Positions 7,968-15,049 of a DNA stretch of 36,021 bases are shown in pieces. The notes beneath the pieces were generated by a model. The model did no database searches. It had not been told where the DNA came from and saw only the letters and a list, made by a program, of their open reading frames with translations. The stretch lies in assembly GCA_944323145.1 (NCBI GenBank), contig CALURJ010000022.1, forward strand, positions 1-36,021, written 5' to 3'. The number at the start of each line of letters is the position of its first letter. Within the stretch, counting starts at the first letter, position 1. Source of the DNA: Candidatus Gastranaerophilales bacterium (GTDB lineage Bacteria > Cyanobacteriota > Vampirovibrionia > Gastranaerophilales > Gastranaerophilaceae). Position numbers and translations under genes: made by a program.

Positions 7968-9179
7968 ATGGACAGTAATCTAAAATATACATGTTTATTC
8001 GGCGGCGGAGCAATCAGAGGGGTTTCCTATATAGGAGCTATAAAAGCAATGGAAGAACTTGGTGTTGAAACAGACACTTACGGCGGATCTTCCGTAGGCT
8101 CAATTATTGCAGCACTTCTGGCTGTCGGCTATACTGCCGAAGAACTAAAACAAATCTTTTTAAAAGTTAATTTTGAATTATTTAAAGATATTTCAATAGG
8201 TTTGGGCCCCATTTTTGCAATTAGCAAGGGAGAAGTGTTTCTTGAATGGGTAAGAGAACTTATTGAAATAAAATTCTATGGGGAAAATTACAAAAAAGGA
8301 GCCAATAAAGCGGTTACTTTTAAAGATATAGATAAAAATCTTATTATTATAACAACAAATCTTTCTAATTTTGAGTGTAAGGAATTTTCCCGTTTTGAAA
8401 CACCCGACTATGAGATTGCCTCTGCTATAAGGATTTCTTCCTGTATGCCCGGGCTTATGAAACCCATTGAATACAATAACACGCTACTTGTTGACGGCGA
8501 TTTACAAAAAAGCTATCCTATGTGGCAGCTTTCAAAAAATTTAAATACAAAAGATACAAGAATTCTTGAATTCAGGCTTGAAGGAGATTATGATAAGAAT
8601 AATCTTTCTGGAATTGACTATGCAAATGCTGTTTACAGCTGCATGACTGCTATGTCAACTTCTTTTATTACAAGTATATACGGAGATAAAGATAAATATG
8701 ATTATATTGTCTTAAACACCGGAGATATTTTGATTGTTGATTTTAATATGAATGAAACAAAAAGAAATGAATTAATTGAATCCGGATATAATCAAACAAT
8801 GAATTATTTCAGACAGGTTCTTCCTTGCAAAAAGCTGAAAATTAAAAAGAATTACGAAAAAGTATTGAACTACACTCAAAAAATCCAAAAATTGCTGAGT
8901 GCAAGAAAAATATTTAAAGCAAAAGTTGAACTAGGAGATTTATTTATTGAACTATCAGGCTTAAATTCAATCATGGACTCCAATGACTGCAATGAAATAA
9001 AGGCTTTTAAAGATATGTTTCTAAAAAATATTAAATATCCCCCTCTTTTCGGAGCAGCTAAATTAACAAATGAAACCCTTGTAAAAACTGAACTTACAAG
9101 AATTAACAGTAACTTTAAGGATAAAATTGCAAGCTTGGAAGAATATATAAATAAATTTCCGATAAAACAAATTTCTTGA
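7968..9179 (+). CDS. Patatin-like phospholipase
   Basis: A 403-aa serine hydrolase of the patatin/RssA family, which hydrolyses acyl ester bonds of phospholipids or other lipids with a Ser-Asp dyad. All key elements are present: oxyanion-hole GGGAIRG (12-18), nucleophile elbow GSSVG (40-44, Ser42) and catalytic DG (Asp176-Gly177) in LLVDGDLQ. The patatin domain spans about 8-240; the last ~160 residues are Lys-rich and helical without a recognised domain. There is no signal peptide, so it is cytosolic or exported by a non-Sec route. It follows the GT-C-like gene by 15 nt. Its stop codon lies inside the -35 box of the tRNA promoter. Confidence 0.9.
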   Translation: MDSNLKYTCLFGGGAIRGVSYIGAIKAMEELGVETDTYGGSSVGSIIAALLAVGYTAEELKQIFLKVNFELFKDISIGLGPIFAISKGEVFLEWVRELIEIKFYGENYKKGANKAVTFKDIDKNLIIITTNLSNFECKEFSRFETPDYEIASAIRISSCMPGLMKPIEYNNTLLVDGDLQKSYPMWQLSKNLNTKDTRILEFRLEGDYDKNNLSGIDYANAVYSCMTAMSTSFITSIYGDKDKYDYIVLNTGDILIVDFNMNETKRNELIESGYNQTMNYFRQVLPCKKLKIKKNYEKVLNYTQKIQKLLSARKIFKAKVELGDLFIELSGLNSIMDSNDCNEIKAFKDMFLKNIKYPPLFGAAKLTNETLVKTELTRINSNFKDKIASLEEYINKFPIKQIS

Positions 9180-9204
9180 CATCTTTAAATGTTTAAGTTA
9201 ATAT
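9176..9204 (+). promoter_or_regulatory. Promoter of tRNA-Leu
   Basis: A perfect TTGACA (9176-9181), 17-nt spacer, TAATAT (9199-9204). It overlaps the last codons of the lipase gene and gives a ~60-nt tRNA 5' leader. Confidence 0.72.
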
Positions 9205-9271
9205 AAATTTGCTTAAAAACTTGTCCCTATGCTAAGAAACAGGTTCTAAGCACTTTAAATATACAAATAAG

Positions 9272-9357
9272 CCCTGGTGGCGGAATCGGTAGACGCGTCG
9301 GACTTAAAATCCGGTTGGAGTTAAATCCAGTGCCAGTTCAAGTCTGGCCCAGGGCAA
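9272..9357 (+). tRNA. tRNA-Leu (anticodon UAA)
   Basis: An 86-nt class II tRNA. The acceptor stem GCCCTGG (9272-9278) pairs with CCAGGGC (9350-9356), with discriminator A at 9357. The anticodon loop CTTAAAA gives UAA. A long variable arm precedes the T arm (GCCAG-TTCAAGT-CTGGC). The 3' CCA is not encoded. It has its own promoter and terminator. Confidence 0.97.
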
Positions 9358-9362
9358 TTTTT

Positions 9363-9391
9363 AAAGAACTCAAAAAATTTGAGTTCTTTTT
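9363..9391 (+). terminator. Terminator of tRNA-Leu
   Basis: A 12-bp perfect stem (9363-9374 with 9378-9389), 3-nt loop, and T run from 9386. Confidence 0.9.
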
Positions 9392-9424
9392 ATATTAACA
9401 AATGTTAATATTTTATAAAATCAG

Positions 9425-9456
9425 GCAATTTTTGCAATATTATATACTTTATATAT
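9425..9456 (+). promoter_or_regulatory. GCAATT-N17-TTTATATAT element, copy 1
   Basis: GCAATT (9425-9430), exactly 17 nt, TTTATATAT (9448-9456), 26 nt before the ATG at 9483. The spacer shares TATTATATAC with the copies at 17471 and 19017. A TATAAT at 9465-9470 lies between the element and the start. Spacing resembles -35/-10 promoters but the hexamers are not sigma-70 consensus. Confidence 0.65.
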
Positions 9457-9482
9457 ATAAAGAATATAATATTGGTATAATT

Positions 9483-10505
9483 ATGGTCGATAGTTCAAAC
9501 ATTAATAGCGGTACATCATTTTTTAACAAAATCGGACAGGCTTTTAAGAGAGGCTGGAATAACGGTAATCTTGCAAAAGGAATTACCGCTGCTGGAGCTA
9601 CTGCATTTACAGTAGGTGCTACAGGAGCCATGATTCATGATTTGAACAACAACAACGGCTGTTGCGGCGGCAGTATCTTTAGCGGAATGTTTGGTGGCGG
9701 CTGCAATTATCCTGCAACAATGGGAATGTTAAGCGTCAGCCTGTATGGAATGAATATGGGCGGATTCCCTATGGGATATACAGGAATGATGGGAATGACA
9801 ATGCCGGATGCAGGAATGATGTATGGCGGCGTTATGAGCAGCCCCCTAACAGGCGGTATGGATCCATACACATTCGGACAACAGTACTTCCAGCAGATAA
9901 AAGCACAAATGCCGGAAACAACAACTCCAAGTACAAATACAGCAGCTACAAAACAAAATAATGAATACGCAGGGAAGTGGGATGCTTCTCAAGATACAAC
10001 CAAGGGACAAAGCTTTGAAACAGCCACAAATGGAATGCAGGACAAAGACGGAAAAGTTGTTGAAGGTAAATCATTCACCATTTCAAGCGCATCAGACGCG
10101 GAAGGATACAGAAAAGACGTTTCCGAACTGGCAAAATCATACGCAGCACATATAGACAACACAAGCGGTAATAAAGATCAGGTTCTTAGTAAAGAAGAAT
10201 ATATTAAATATGAATTATCAAAACTTCCTGAAGATGCTACAGATGAGCAGAAACAAAATATAAAACTTGCTGCCCATTATGCATTTTCAAAAATGGATTT
10301 AAATCAGGACGGTAAAGCAGATTGGAAAGAAATTGCCGCAACAATGGCTACCTTTGATACTAATGAAAAGGGCAAATTGGACGGAAAATTTGACTCAAAA
10401 GATATGAGCAAATGGTCAGAAGCTATGACAACACAAAGTAGTGCAACATTCTCACAAACATTAATTAAAAACTATAAACACTTATTCGGAGATTACAGCA
10501 AATAG
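9483..10505 (+). CDS. EF-hand protein with Gly/Met-rich region
   Basis: A 340-aa protein without a signal peptide. Residues 61-126 are Gly/Met-rich with a CCGG motif. The C-terminal half holds EF-hand-like calcium loops: the best is DLNQDGKADWKE (272-283, canonical D-x-N-x-D-G plus Glu12), with poorer candidates near 225-239 and 292-303. Function unknown; calcium binding is inferred from the loop. The reading frame is open from an ATG at 9402, but the conserved upstream element lies inside that extension, so ATG 9483 is chosen; there is no good Shine-Dalgarno. Its 3' end overlaps the convergent csaB gene by 24 bp. Confidence 0.72.
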   Translation: MVDSSNINSGTSFFNKIGQAFKRGWNNGNLAKGITAAGATAFTVGATGAMIHDLNNNNGCCGGSIFSGMFGGGCNYPATMGMLSVSLYGMNMGGFPMGYTGMMGMTMPDAGMMYGGVMSSPLTGGMDPYTFGQQYFQQIKAQMPETTTPSTNTAATKQNNEYAGKWDASQDTTKGQSFETATNGMQDKDGKVVEGKSFTISSASDAEGYRKDVSELAKSYAAHIDNTSGNKDQVLSKEEYIKYELSKLPEDATDEQKQNIKLAAHYAFSKMDLNQDGKADWKEIAATMATFDTNEKGKLDGKFDSKDMSKWSEAMTTQSSATFSQTLIKNYKHLFGDYSK

Positions 10506-11495
10506 CCTGTCAAAATCTGACCAATCAAAAGATTTAGTTCTTGCAAAACTCAAAAGTTCCTCGCTTTTGAGTTTTTGTAATTTCAAATATAAATCATCAA
10601 AATTTTCATGAGCATCCATAGAAATTATTGGAATTGAGGCATCTTTAGCCAATTTTTCAACTTTTATATCATAGTTTATAGCGCATGTTTTAACTCCGCT
10701 CTTTATAGCAGCTAATAATGCATGAAAGCGCATTCCAATAATATATTCCAAAGATGCAATTCTTTCAATTATATTATCAGTGACTATTTCCGTTTTTATA
10801 TCTGAATTAAACGAATGCAAAATACTATCAAATCTTTTGCATAAATCTAAATCAAGTGCCTCCTGCAAAGAAAATATTTCAATTTTCTTATCGCTAAAAT
10901 ATGTAATAACAAATAATGCAAGCTTATGAAGAAGGTTATAATTCATTGTCTTAAAATCTCTGAGCTGAATACCAACGGAATTAGCTTTGATTGAAGGTTT
11001 TATATTAACTGAATAAATTGGGTCGCAAACAAGCTGAGCTTTTACACCGTTATCATTTAGCAATTTAAGACTATTTTCATCTCTGACAGAAACATAAGAG
11101 CATAATTTTAACAAATTCATTACAATACAGCGTGCTGATTTGCTGTTTATAGGCCCTATCCCCTGCGCAAAAATAATAACTTTTTTATTAAATAAAAGTC
11201 CAATAGCAATAATTAAAGAATAGTAAACAAGACTTTTTAAGCTTGTAACATCTTGCAAAAGGCTTCCCCCACCCGAAATCAGAACATCAGTATTTTTAAT
11301 TGAAGAAAATACCTTTCTCAAATCAAAACTTTTAATAGAATTTACAAAATAAGTATTTGAGGTATATTCAGGGTTTGAAGAAAAAACTGTAATATCCACA
11401 CCGAGAGATTTCAAATGCTCTACCAGAACAGAAAGTATAGCTTCATCTCCAAAATTCTTAAAACCATAGTAACCGGATATAGCTGCCTTAACCAT
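10482..11495 (-). CDS. csaB: Polysaccharide pyruvyl transferase CsaB
   Basis: A 337-aa member of the polysaccharide pyruvyltransferase family, which transfers pyruvate from PEP to a sugar of a cell-wall polymer, forming the ketal that SLH domains bind. Visible motifs are the N-terminal GYYGFKNFGDEAIL, the mid-protein GGGSLLQD, FAQGIGP, and the C-terminal MRFHALLAAIKSGV followed by INYD-KVEKLA. The frame is open to an ATG at 11525, but AGGAG lies 5 nt before the ATG at 11495, which overlaps the end of the sugar-kinase gene by 8 bp; I use 11495. It is last in the aldolase-kinase-csaB group. An SLH protein occurs at the far end of the window. Confidence 0.88.
   Translation of the reverse strand: MVKAAISGYYGFKNFGDEAILSVLVEHLKSLGVDITVFSSNPEYTSNTYFVNSIKSFDLRKVFSSIKNTDVLISGGGSLLQDVTSLKSLVYYSLIIAIGLLFNKKVIIFAQGIGPINSKSARCIVMNLLKLCSYVSVRDENSLKLLNDNGVKAQLVCDPIYSVNIKPSIKANSVGIQLRDFKTMNYNLLHKLALFVITYFSDKKIEIFSLQEALDLDLCKRFDSILHSFNSDIKTEIVTDNIIERIASLEYIIGMRFHALLAAIKSGVKTCAINYDIKVEKLAKDASIPIISMDAHENFDDLYLKLQKLKSEELLSFARTKSFDWSDFDRLFAVISE
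10545..10576 (+). terminator. Hairpin inside the csaB 3' end, possible terminator of the EF-hand gene
   Basis: A perfect 12-bp inverted repeat (AAAACTCAAAAG 10545-10556 with CTTTTGAGTTTT 10564-10575), 7-nt loop, and a T run at 10572-10576. It lies 40 nt after the EF-hand gene stop but within csaB coding sequence on the other strand. Confidence 0.55.
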
Positions 11496-12432
11496 TGTTA
11501 CTCCTATATATTGAGTATACTTCATCTTTATATGGAATTGACTTTATTGCACCTATCCCTTTTGCCTGCAACCCCGCAAGAATTGAGGCAAATTTTGTAG
11601 CTTCAAACGGGGTAAAACCATGCGTAAAAGCGTGAAGGAAACCGCCGTTAAATGCATCTCCGGAACATGTAGTATCGACATAATCAGAAGTATAAAATTC
11701 GGTAAATACAATATTTCCGTTGTAACCGGTGTAATATCCGTTTCTTTCTATTGATTTTAGAACAATTATAGAAATCCCCATATCCCATAGTGACTTAATA
11801 ACATTTTCATAAGAATCAATTTCAAGAATATTTACGGAATCATTTTTAGTATTCATAAACATAATATCAACGTAGGAATTAATTCTTGCAAATGCTTCTT
11901 TGGCATCGTCCGGAGTAGTCAGACGTGAATGATAATTGGGATCATAAGCAGTTGTAATCCCATTATCTTTAGCGAGCTTAAAAACAAACTCAACAGCTTC
12001 ATCAGCCGAAGGCGAAAGTGACTGGGTAACTCCTGAAGCATAAACTACAGATGCATTTTTAATATAATCTTCATTAATATCGTCAATAGAAAGTTTTGAA
12101 GGTGCTATTTTTTTTCTGTAATGAACAACTTCTTTTTCACACAAAGAAGGACGAGAAATTATATACAAACCGTTTGCTTCATTTGTTAATTTTATCTGAG
12201 AAGTGTCAAGCCCCTCTTTTTGCCAGCTTTCTAATAAAAATTCCTTGAACGGGTCATCCCCTATTCGGGAAATAAAACCTACTTTCGAGCCCATTCTAAC
12301 AGCAGCAATCGCAGTTGCAAGAGCATCACCGCCATAACTTTTATAAAGACAGCTTGCCTCAGACATTTTTGCATTAGTTGACAATTCGACCAAACTCTCA
12401 CCGATTGCCACTATATCTAATTTTTCATCCAT
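11488..12432 (-). CDS. kdgK: PfkB-family sugar kinase, likely 2-keto-3-deoxygluconate kinase
   Basis: A 314-aa ribokinase/PfkB-fold kinase. The N-terminal SYGGDALATAIAAVRMG (32-48) is the substrate-binding glycine motif; DPNYHSRL (164-171) resembles the DPN-R-L segment of KDG kinases; DTTCSGDAFNGGF (253-265) is PfkB signature 2 with catalytic base Asp259. KDG kinase phosphorylates 2-keto-3-deoxygluconate to KDPG. The adjacent upstream gene encodes a KDPG-aldolase-like protein, which supports this substrate: together they would convert KDG to pyruvate and glyceraldehyde 3-phosphate. Only 7 nt separate the two genes; csaB overlaps its end. Fructokinase or another hexose kinase is the alternative. 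Confidence 0.78.
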   Translation of the reverse strand: MDEKLDIVAIGESLVELSTNAKMSEASCLYKSYGGDALATAIAAVRMGSKVGFISRIGDDPFKEFLLESWQKEGLDTSQIKLTNEANGLYIISRPSLCEKEVVHYRKKIAPSKLSIDDINEDYIKNASVVYASGVTQSLSPSADEAVEFVFKLAKDNGITTAYDPNYHSRLTTPDDAKEAFARINSYVDIMFMNTKNDSVNILEIDSYENVIKSLWDMGISIIVLKSIERNGYYTGYNGNIVFTEFYTSDYVDTTCSGDAFNGGFLHAFTHGFTPFEATKFASILAGLQAKGIGAIKSIPYKDEVYSIYRSNNG

Positions 12433-12439
12433 ATATAAT

Positions 12440-13048
12440 CTAACCTTTTAACTCTTTTAAAACTTTTTGCACTCTCTGTGTAATTTCAGTTAATGAATAA
12501 TTTTCATAAAAGTCACGTCCTACCCCTACAACCGAAGCACCTGCGTTTATATAAGACTTTATTTCATCAATTTTAACATTCCCTAAAGGCATAATATTCA
12601 AAAACGGCATGGGCCTTAACAAATCTTCAACATACATAGCACCGCCCATTGCTGTTATCGGATAAATTTTAATAAGAGGAATGCGGGCTTTCCAAGCATT
12701 GTAAGCTTCATTTGCTGTTGATGTTCCGGCAATATAAGGGATTTCTTTATCCTTTGAGATTTTCACCAGATTCATTGAAAAAACAGGCGAGGATAAAATT
12801 TTTGCTCCGGATAAAATAGCTGCATCAGCCTGCATTGACGTAATTATTCCTCCGGCACAAACATAAGCCGATTTTGAAACATTTTCAATAACTTTATAAA
12901 TTGAAGGATTTTCAACATTAATTTCCAGAGCCTTAACACCGCCTTCAATAAGTGCATTAGCAATATCAAGAGCCCTCTTTGGATCCCTGCTTCTCACTAT
13001 TGGAAAAACTTTTTCTTCAGATAAAAGTTTAATTAAATTTTTTGTCAT
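12440..13048 (-). CDS. KDPG/KHG aldolase-family protein (divergent)
   Basis: A 202-aa class I aldolase of the Eda family (TIM barrel; splits KDPG into pyruvate and glyceraldehyde 3-phosphate). Family landmarks are FPIVRSRDP (15-23), EGGVKALEIN with catalytic Glu42, AGTSTANE (107-114), LIKIYPI with Schiff-base Lys127, and AGASVVGVGRDF. Departures from E. coli Eda by eye: the arginine in the E-x-x-x-R motif is Glu46 here (EINVE), and the phosphate-binding PTGG is PLGN (154-157). Substrate preference may therefore differ. It has AAAGGAT as ribosome site and a TATAAT (minus strand, 13077-13072) upstream. It leads the group with the kinase and csaB. Confidence 0.78.
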   Translation of the reverse strand: MTKNLIKLLSEEKVFPIVRSRDPKRALDIANALIEGGVKALEINVENPSIYKVIENVSKSAYVCAGGIITSMQADAAILSGAKILSSPVFSMNLVKISKDKEIPYIAGTSTANEAYNAWKARIPLIKIYPITAMGGAMYVEDLLRPMPFLNIMPLGNVKIDEIKSYINAGASVVGVGRDFYENYSLTEITQRVQKVLKELKG

Positions 13049-13102
13049 AATCTATCCTTTTTCCATAATTTATTATATCATAAAATAAAGGGATTAGAGA
13101 AA
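13049..13102. promoter_or_regulatory. Divergent promoter region, aldolase / adenylate cyclase
   Basis: A 54-nt gap between divergent genes. On the minus strand it holds TATAAT (13077-13072) and an AAAGGAT ribosome site; on the plus strand, TAAAAT (13081-13086) and GGGATTAGAG before the ATG. Both -35 boxes are unclear. The shared gap suggests coordinated control. Confidence 0.4.
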
Positions 13103-15049
13103 ATGAAATTATTCAGAGGAAAAGCTTTCTTTTTAAAAACAATATTTTTTCATATATTTTTGGTTTTAATTATATCTTTTGTATCTTTAAATTTTTGGGA
13201 AAACTCTATTTACGATACAATTGTAAACTCTGTAAATGCAACAAAAATTGGCTCTGATGAAATTTCTCTTATAGTAATTGATGACAAGTCAATTGATAGT
13301 TACAGATGGCCGTGGGCAAGGTCATTATACGGAGAAATTTTTGATTATTTGCATAAAACAAAAGCAAAAGTAGTTATTTTTGATTCAATTTTAAGAAGCC
13401 TCGACAAAGAAAGACCTGCTTCATCAGACAACTATTTTTTTGATGTTGTAAAAAGAACACCAAACTTTATAGGCGGCTATATGGCTTCAACCTCGCAGTA
13501 TGAAAATCCGCAGGAAGGGGAAACATACGACAGCGAATTTCATAAAAAATTTGCAATTGATATTTCAGACAAACGAACAAAGAATAACGCGAGATACAGC
13601 ATTTACAAGAGTTTAACAATATTCCCGCAGCCATATTTTGATGCTCAACAGTATGTAGGCTCTGTTAACTTGAATTTAAATCCTGTAGACGGAGTCTTAA
13701 GAACTTCAAACGATTTAATAAGCTATAATGACAATTTCTACCCCTCTCTTGCTTTAAGCGCATATCTTCTGGCAAATAATACAGATAAAATTACACTTAC
13801 AAATAATCATATAATCGTTGATAAAACCGGCTTAAAAATACCTGCCGTAAAAAAAGATGGCGACATTACGCACTACATAAAGTATTATAAACTTTATGAT
13901 AACTCCTCTTATTCACACAAAAATTACTCGGCAATTGACATAATAAATTCTAACAGGCTTATGAATGAGGGGAAAAAGCCTATAATTAATCCGTCAGAAT
14001 TTGATAACAAAATAGTTCTTGTCGGAGCAAATGCTCTGGCGGTTGAGGATGTTCTTGAAACATCAATCTCCTTAAGCCACCCCGGTGTTGATATTCAGGC
14101 AACAATTTTAAATAACTTTCTTGATAATGAATTCATGGTTAAGTTGTCAACTCCCTTAAATATCTTAATAATAGTTATTTTTACAGTTGTTACCTTTGCT
14201 TTAATCCTTTTAATGCCGTTTCTGGCGTCACTTCTTACCCTTATCATCGGAGCTGTTTTATACATTATATTATGCGTTTTTTGTTTTAAACATAACCTTG
14301 CGCCAAATGTCATAACCCCGCTTGCCGTACAGCTAAGTACCATGATATTCGGTTACTCATACCGATTTATTGTTGAAGGAAAAAATAAGGAAAAAATTAA
14401 AAATGCAATGGGAAAATATCTTTCTCAGGACATAATGAAAAATGTTGTACAAAATATTGATGATATAAAACTTGGCGGGAAAAAAGCCAATGTAACGGTT
14501 TTGTTTGCGGACATAAGAGGCTTTACAAGCATGAGCGAAAAAATGACCGCGGAAGAAGTTTCTGTTATTTTAAATGAATACTTTTCTGAAATTGAGCCAA
14601 TAATTACAAAATATAACGGTGTAATTAATAAATTTATCGGGGATGCAGTTATGGCAATTTTCGGCGAACCAATACAGGATATAAATCATCCCCAAAATGC
14701 TGTTAAATGTGCCTGCGAAATGTTAAAAAAGGTAGACCAGCTACAGGATAAATGGCTGTTTGAAGGAAAGCCGAAAATTGAAATCGGAATAGGCATTAAC
14801 ACAGGAGAAGCCTTTGTCGGAAATATAGGTTCAGAAAAACGTCTTGAATACACTGTAATCGGCGATATGGTAAACCTTGCAAGCAGAATTGAAAGCTATA
14901 ACAAGGTTTATAAAACAAATATGTTAATAAGCAGTTCTACATATTCTTATGTCAGCGACATTGTAGACGTTATTAAAATAGCTGATGTAACTATCCGTGG
15001 TAAAGCAAAAAAAATGGATATTTATGAGGTTTTGCGCTTAAGTGATTGA
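13103..15049 (+). CDS. CHASE2-domain class III adenylate cyclase
   Basis: A 648-aa membrane sensor that makes cAMP. One N-terminal membrane helix (8-30) is followed by an extracytoplasmic CHASE2 domain (about 45-345, with ISLIVIDDKSI and VIFDSIL near the start), three membrane helices (about 351-425) and a C-terminal cyclase domain (about 460-648). Metal-binding aspartates are Asp470 (FADIRGFT) and Asp514 (FIGDAVMAIFG). Lys510 and Thr584 (EYTVIGD) occupy the positions that select ATP in class IIIb cyclases; Asn591 and Arg595 fit the transition-state pair. The CHASE2 ligand is unknown. The recG GTG start overlaps the end of this gene, so the two are translationally coupled. Confidence 0.93.
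   Translation: MKLFRGKAFFLKTIFFHIFLVLIISFVSLNFWENSIYDTIVNSVNATKIGSDEISLIVIDDKSIDSYRWPWARSLYGEIFDYLHKTKAKVVIFDSILRSLDKERPASSDNYFFDVVKRTPNFIGGYMASTSQYENPQEGETYDSEFHKKFAIDISDKRTKNNARYSIYKSLTIFPQPYFDAQQYVGSVNLNLNPVDGVLRTSNDLISYNDNFYPSLALSAYLLANNTDKITLTNNHIIVDKTGLKIPAVKKDGDITHYIKYYKLYDNSSYSHKNYSAIDIINSNRLMNEGKKPIINPSEFDNKIVLVGANALAVEDVLETSISLSHPGVDIQATILNNFLDNEFMVKLSTPLNILIIVIFTVVTFALILLMPFLASLLTLIIGAVLYIILCVFCFKHNLAPNVITPLAVQLSTMIFGYSYRFIVEGKNKEKIKNAMGKYLSQDIMKNVVQNIDDIKLGGKKANVTVLFADIRGFTSMSEKMTAEEVSVILNEYFSEIEPIITKYNGVINKFIGDAVMAIFGEPIQDINHPQNAVKCACEMLKKVDQLQDKWLFEGKPKIEIGIGINTGEAFVGNIGSEKRLEYTVIGDMVNLASRIESYNKVYKTNMLISSSTYSYVSDIVDVIKIADVTIRGKAKKMDIYEVLRLSD

Noticed and set aside
9355-9386. Another GCAATT followed after 17 nt by TTTGAGTTC
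   Set aside because: It overlaps the tRNA 3' end and terminator and lacks the TTTATATAT half.
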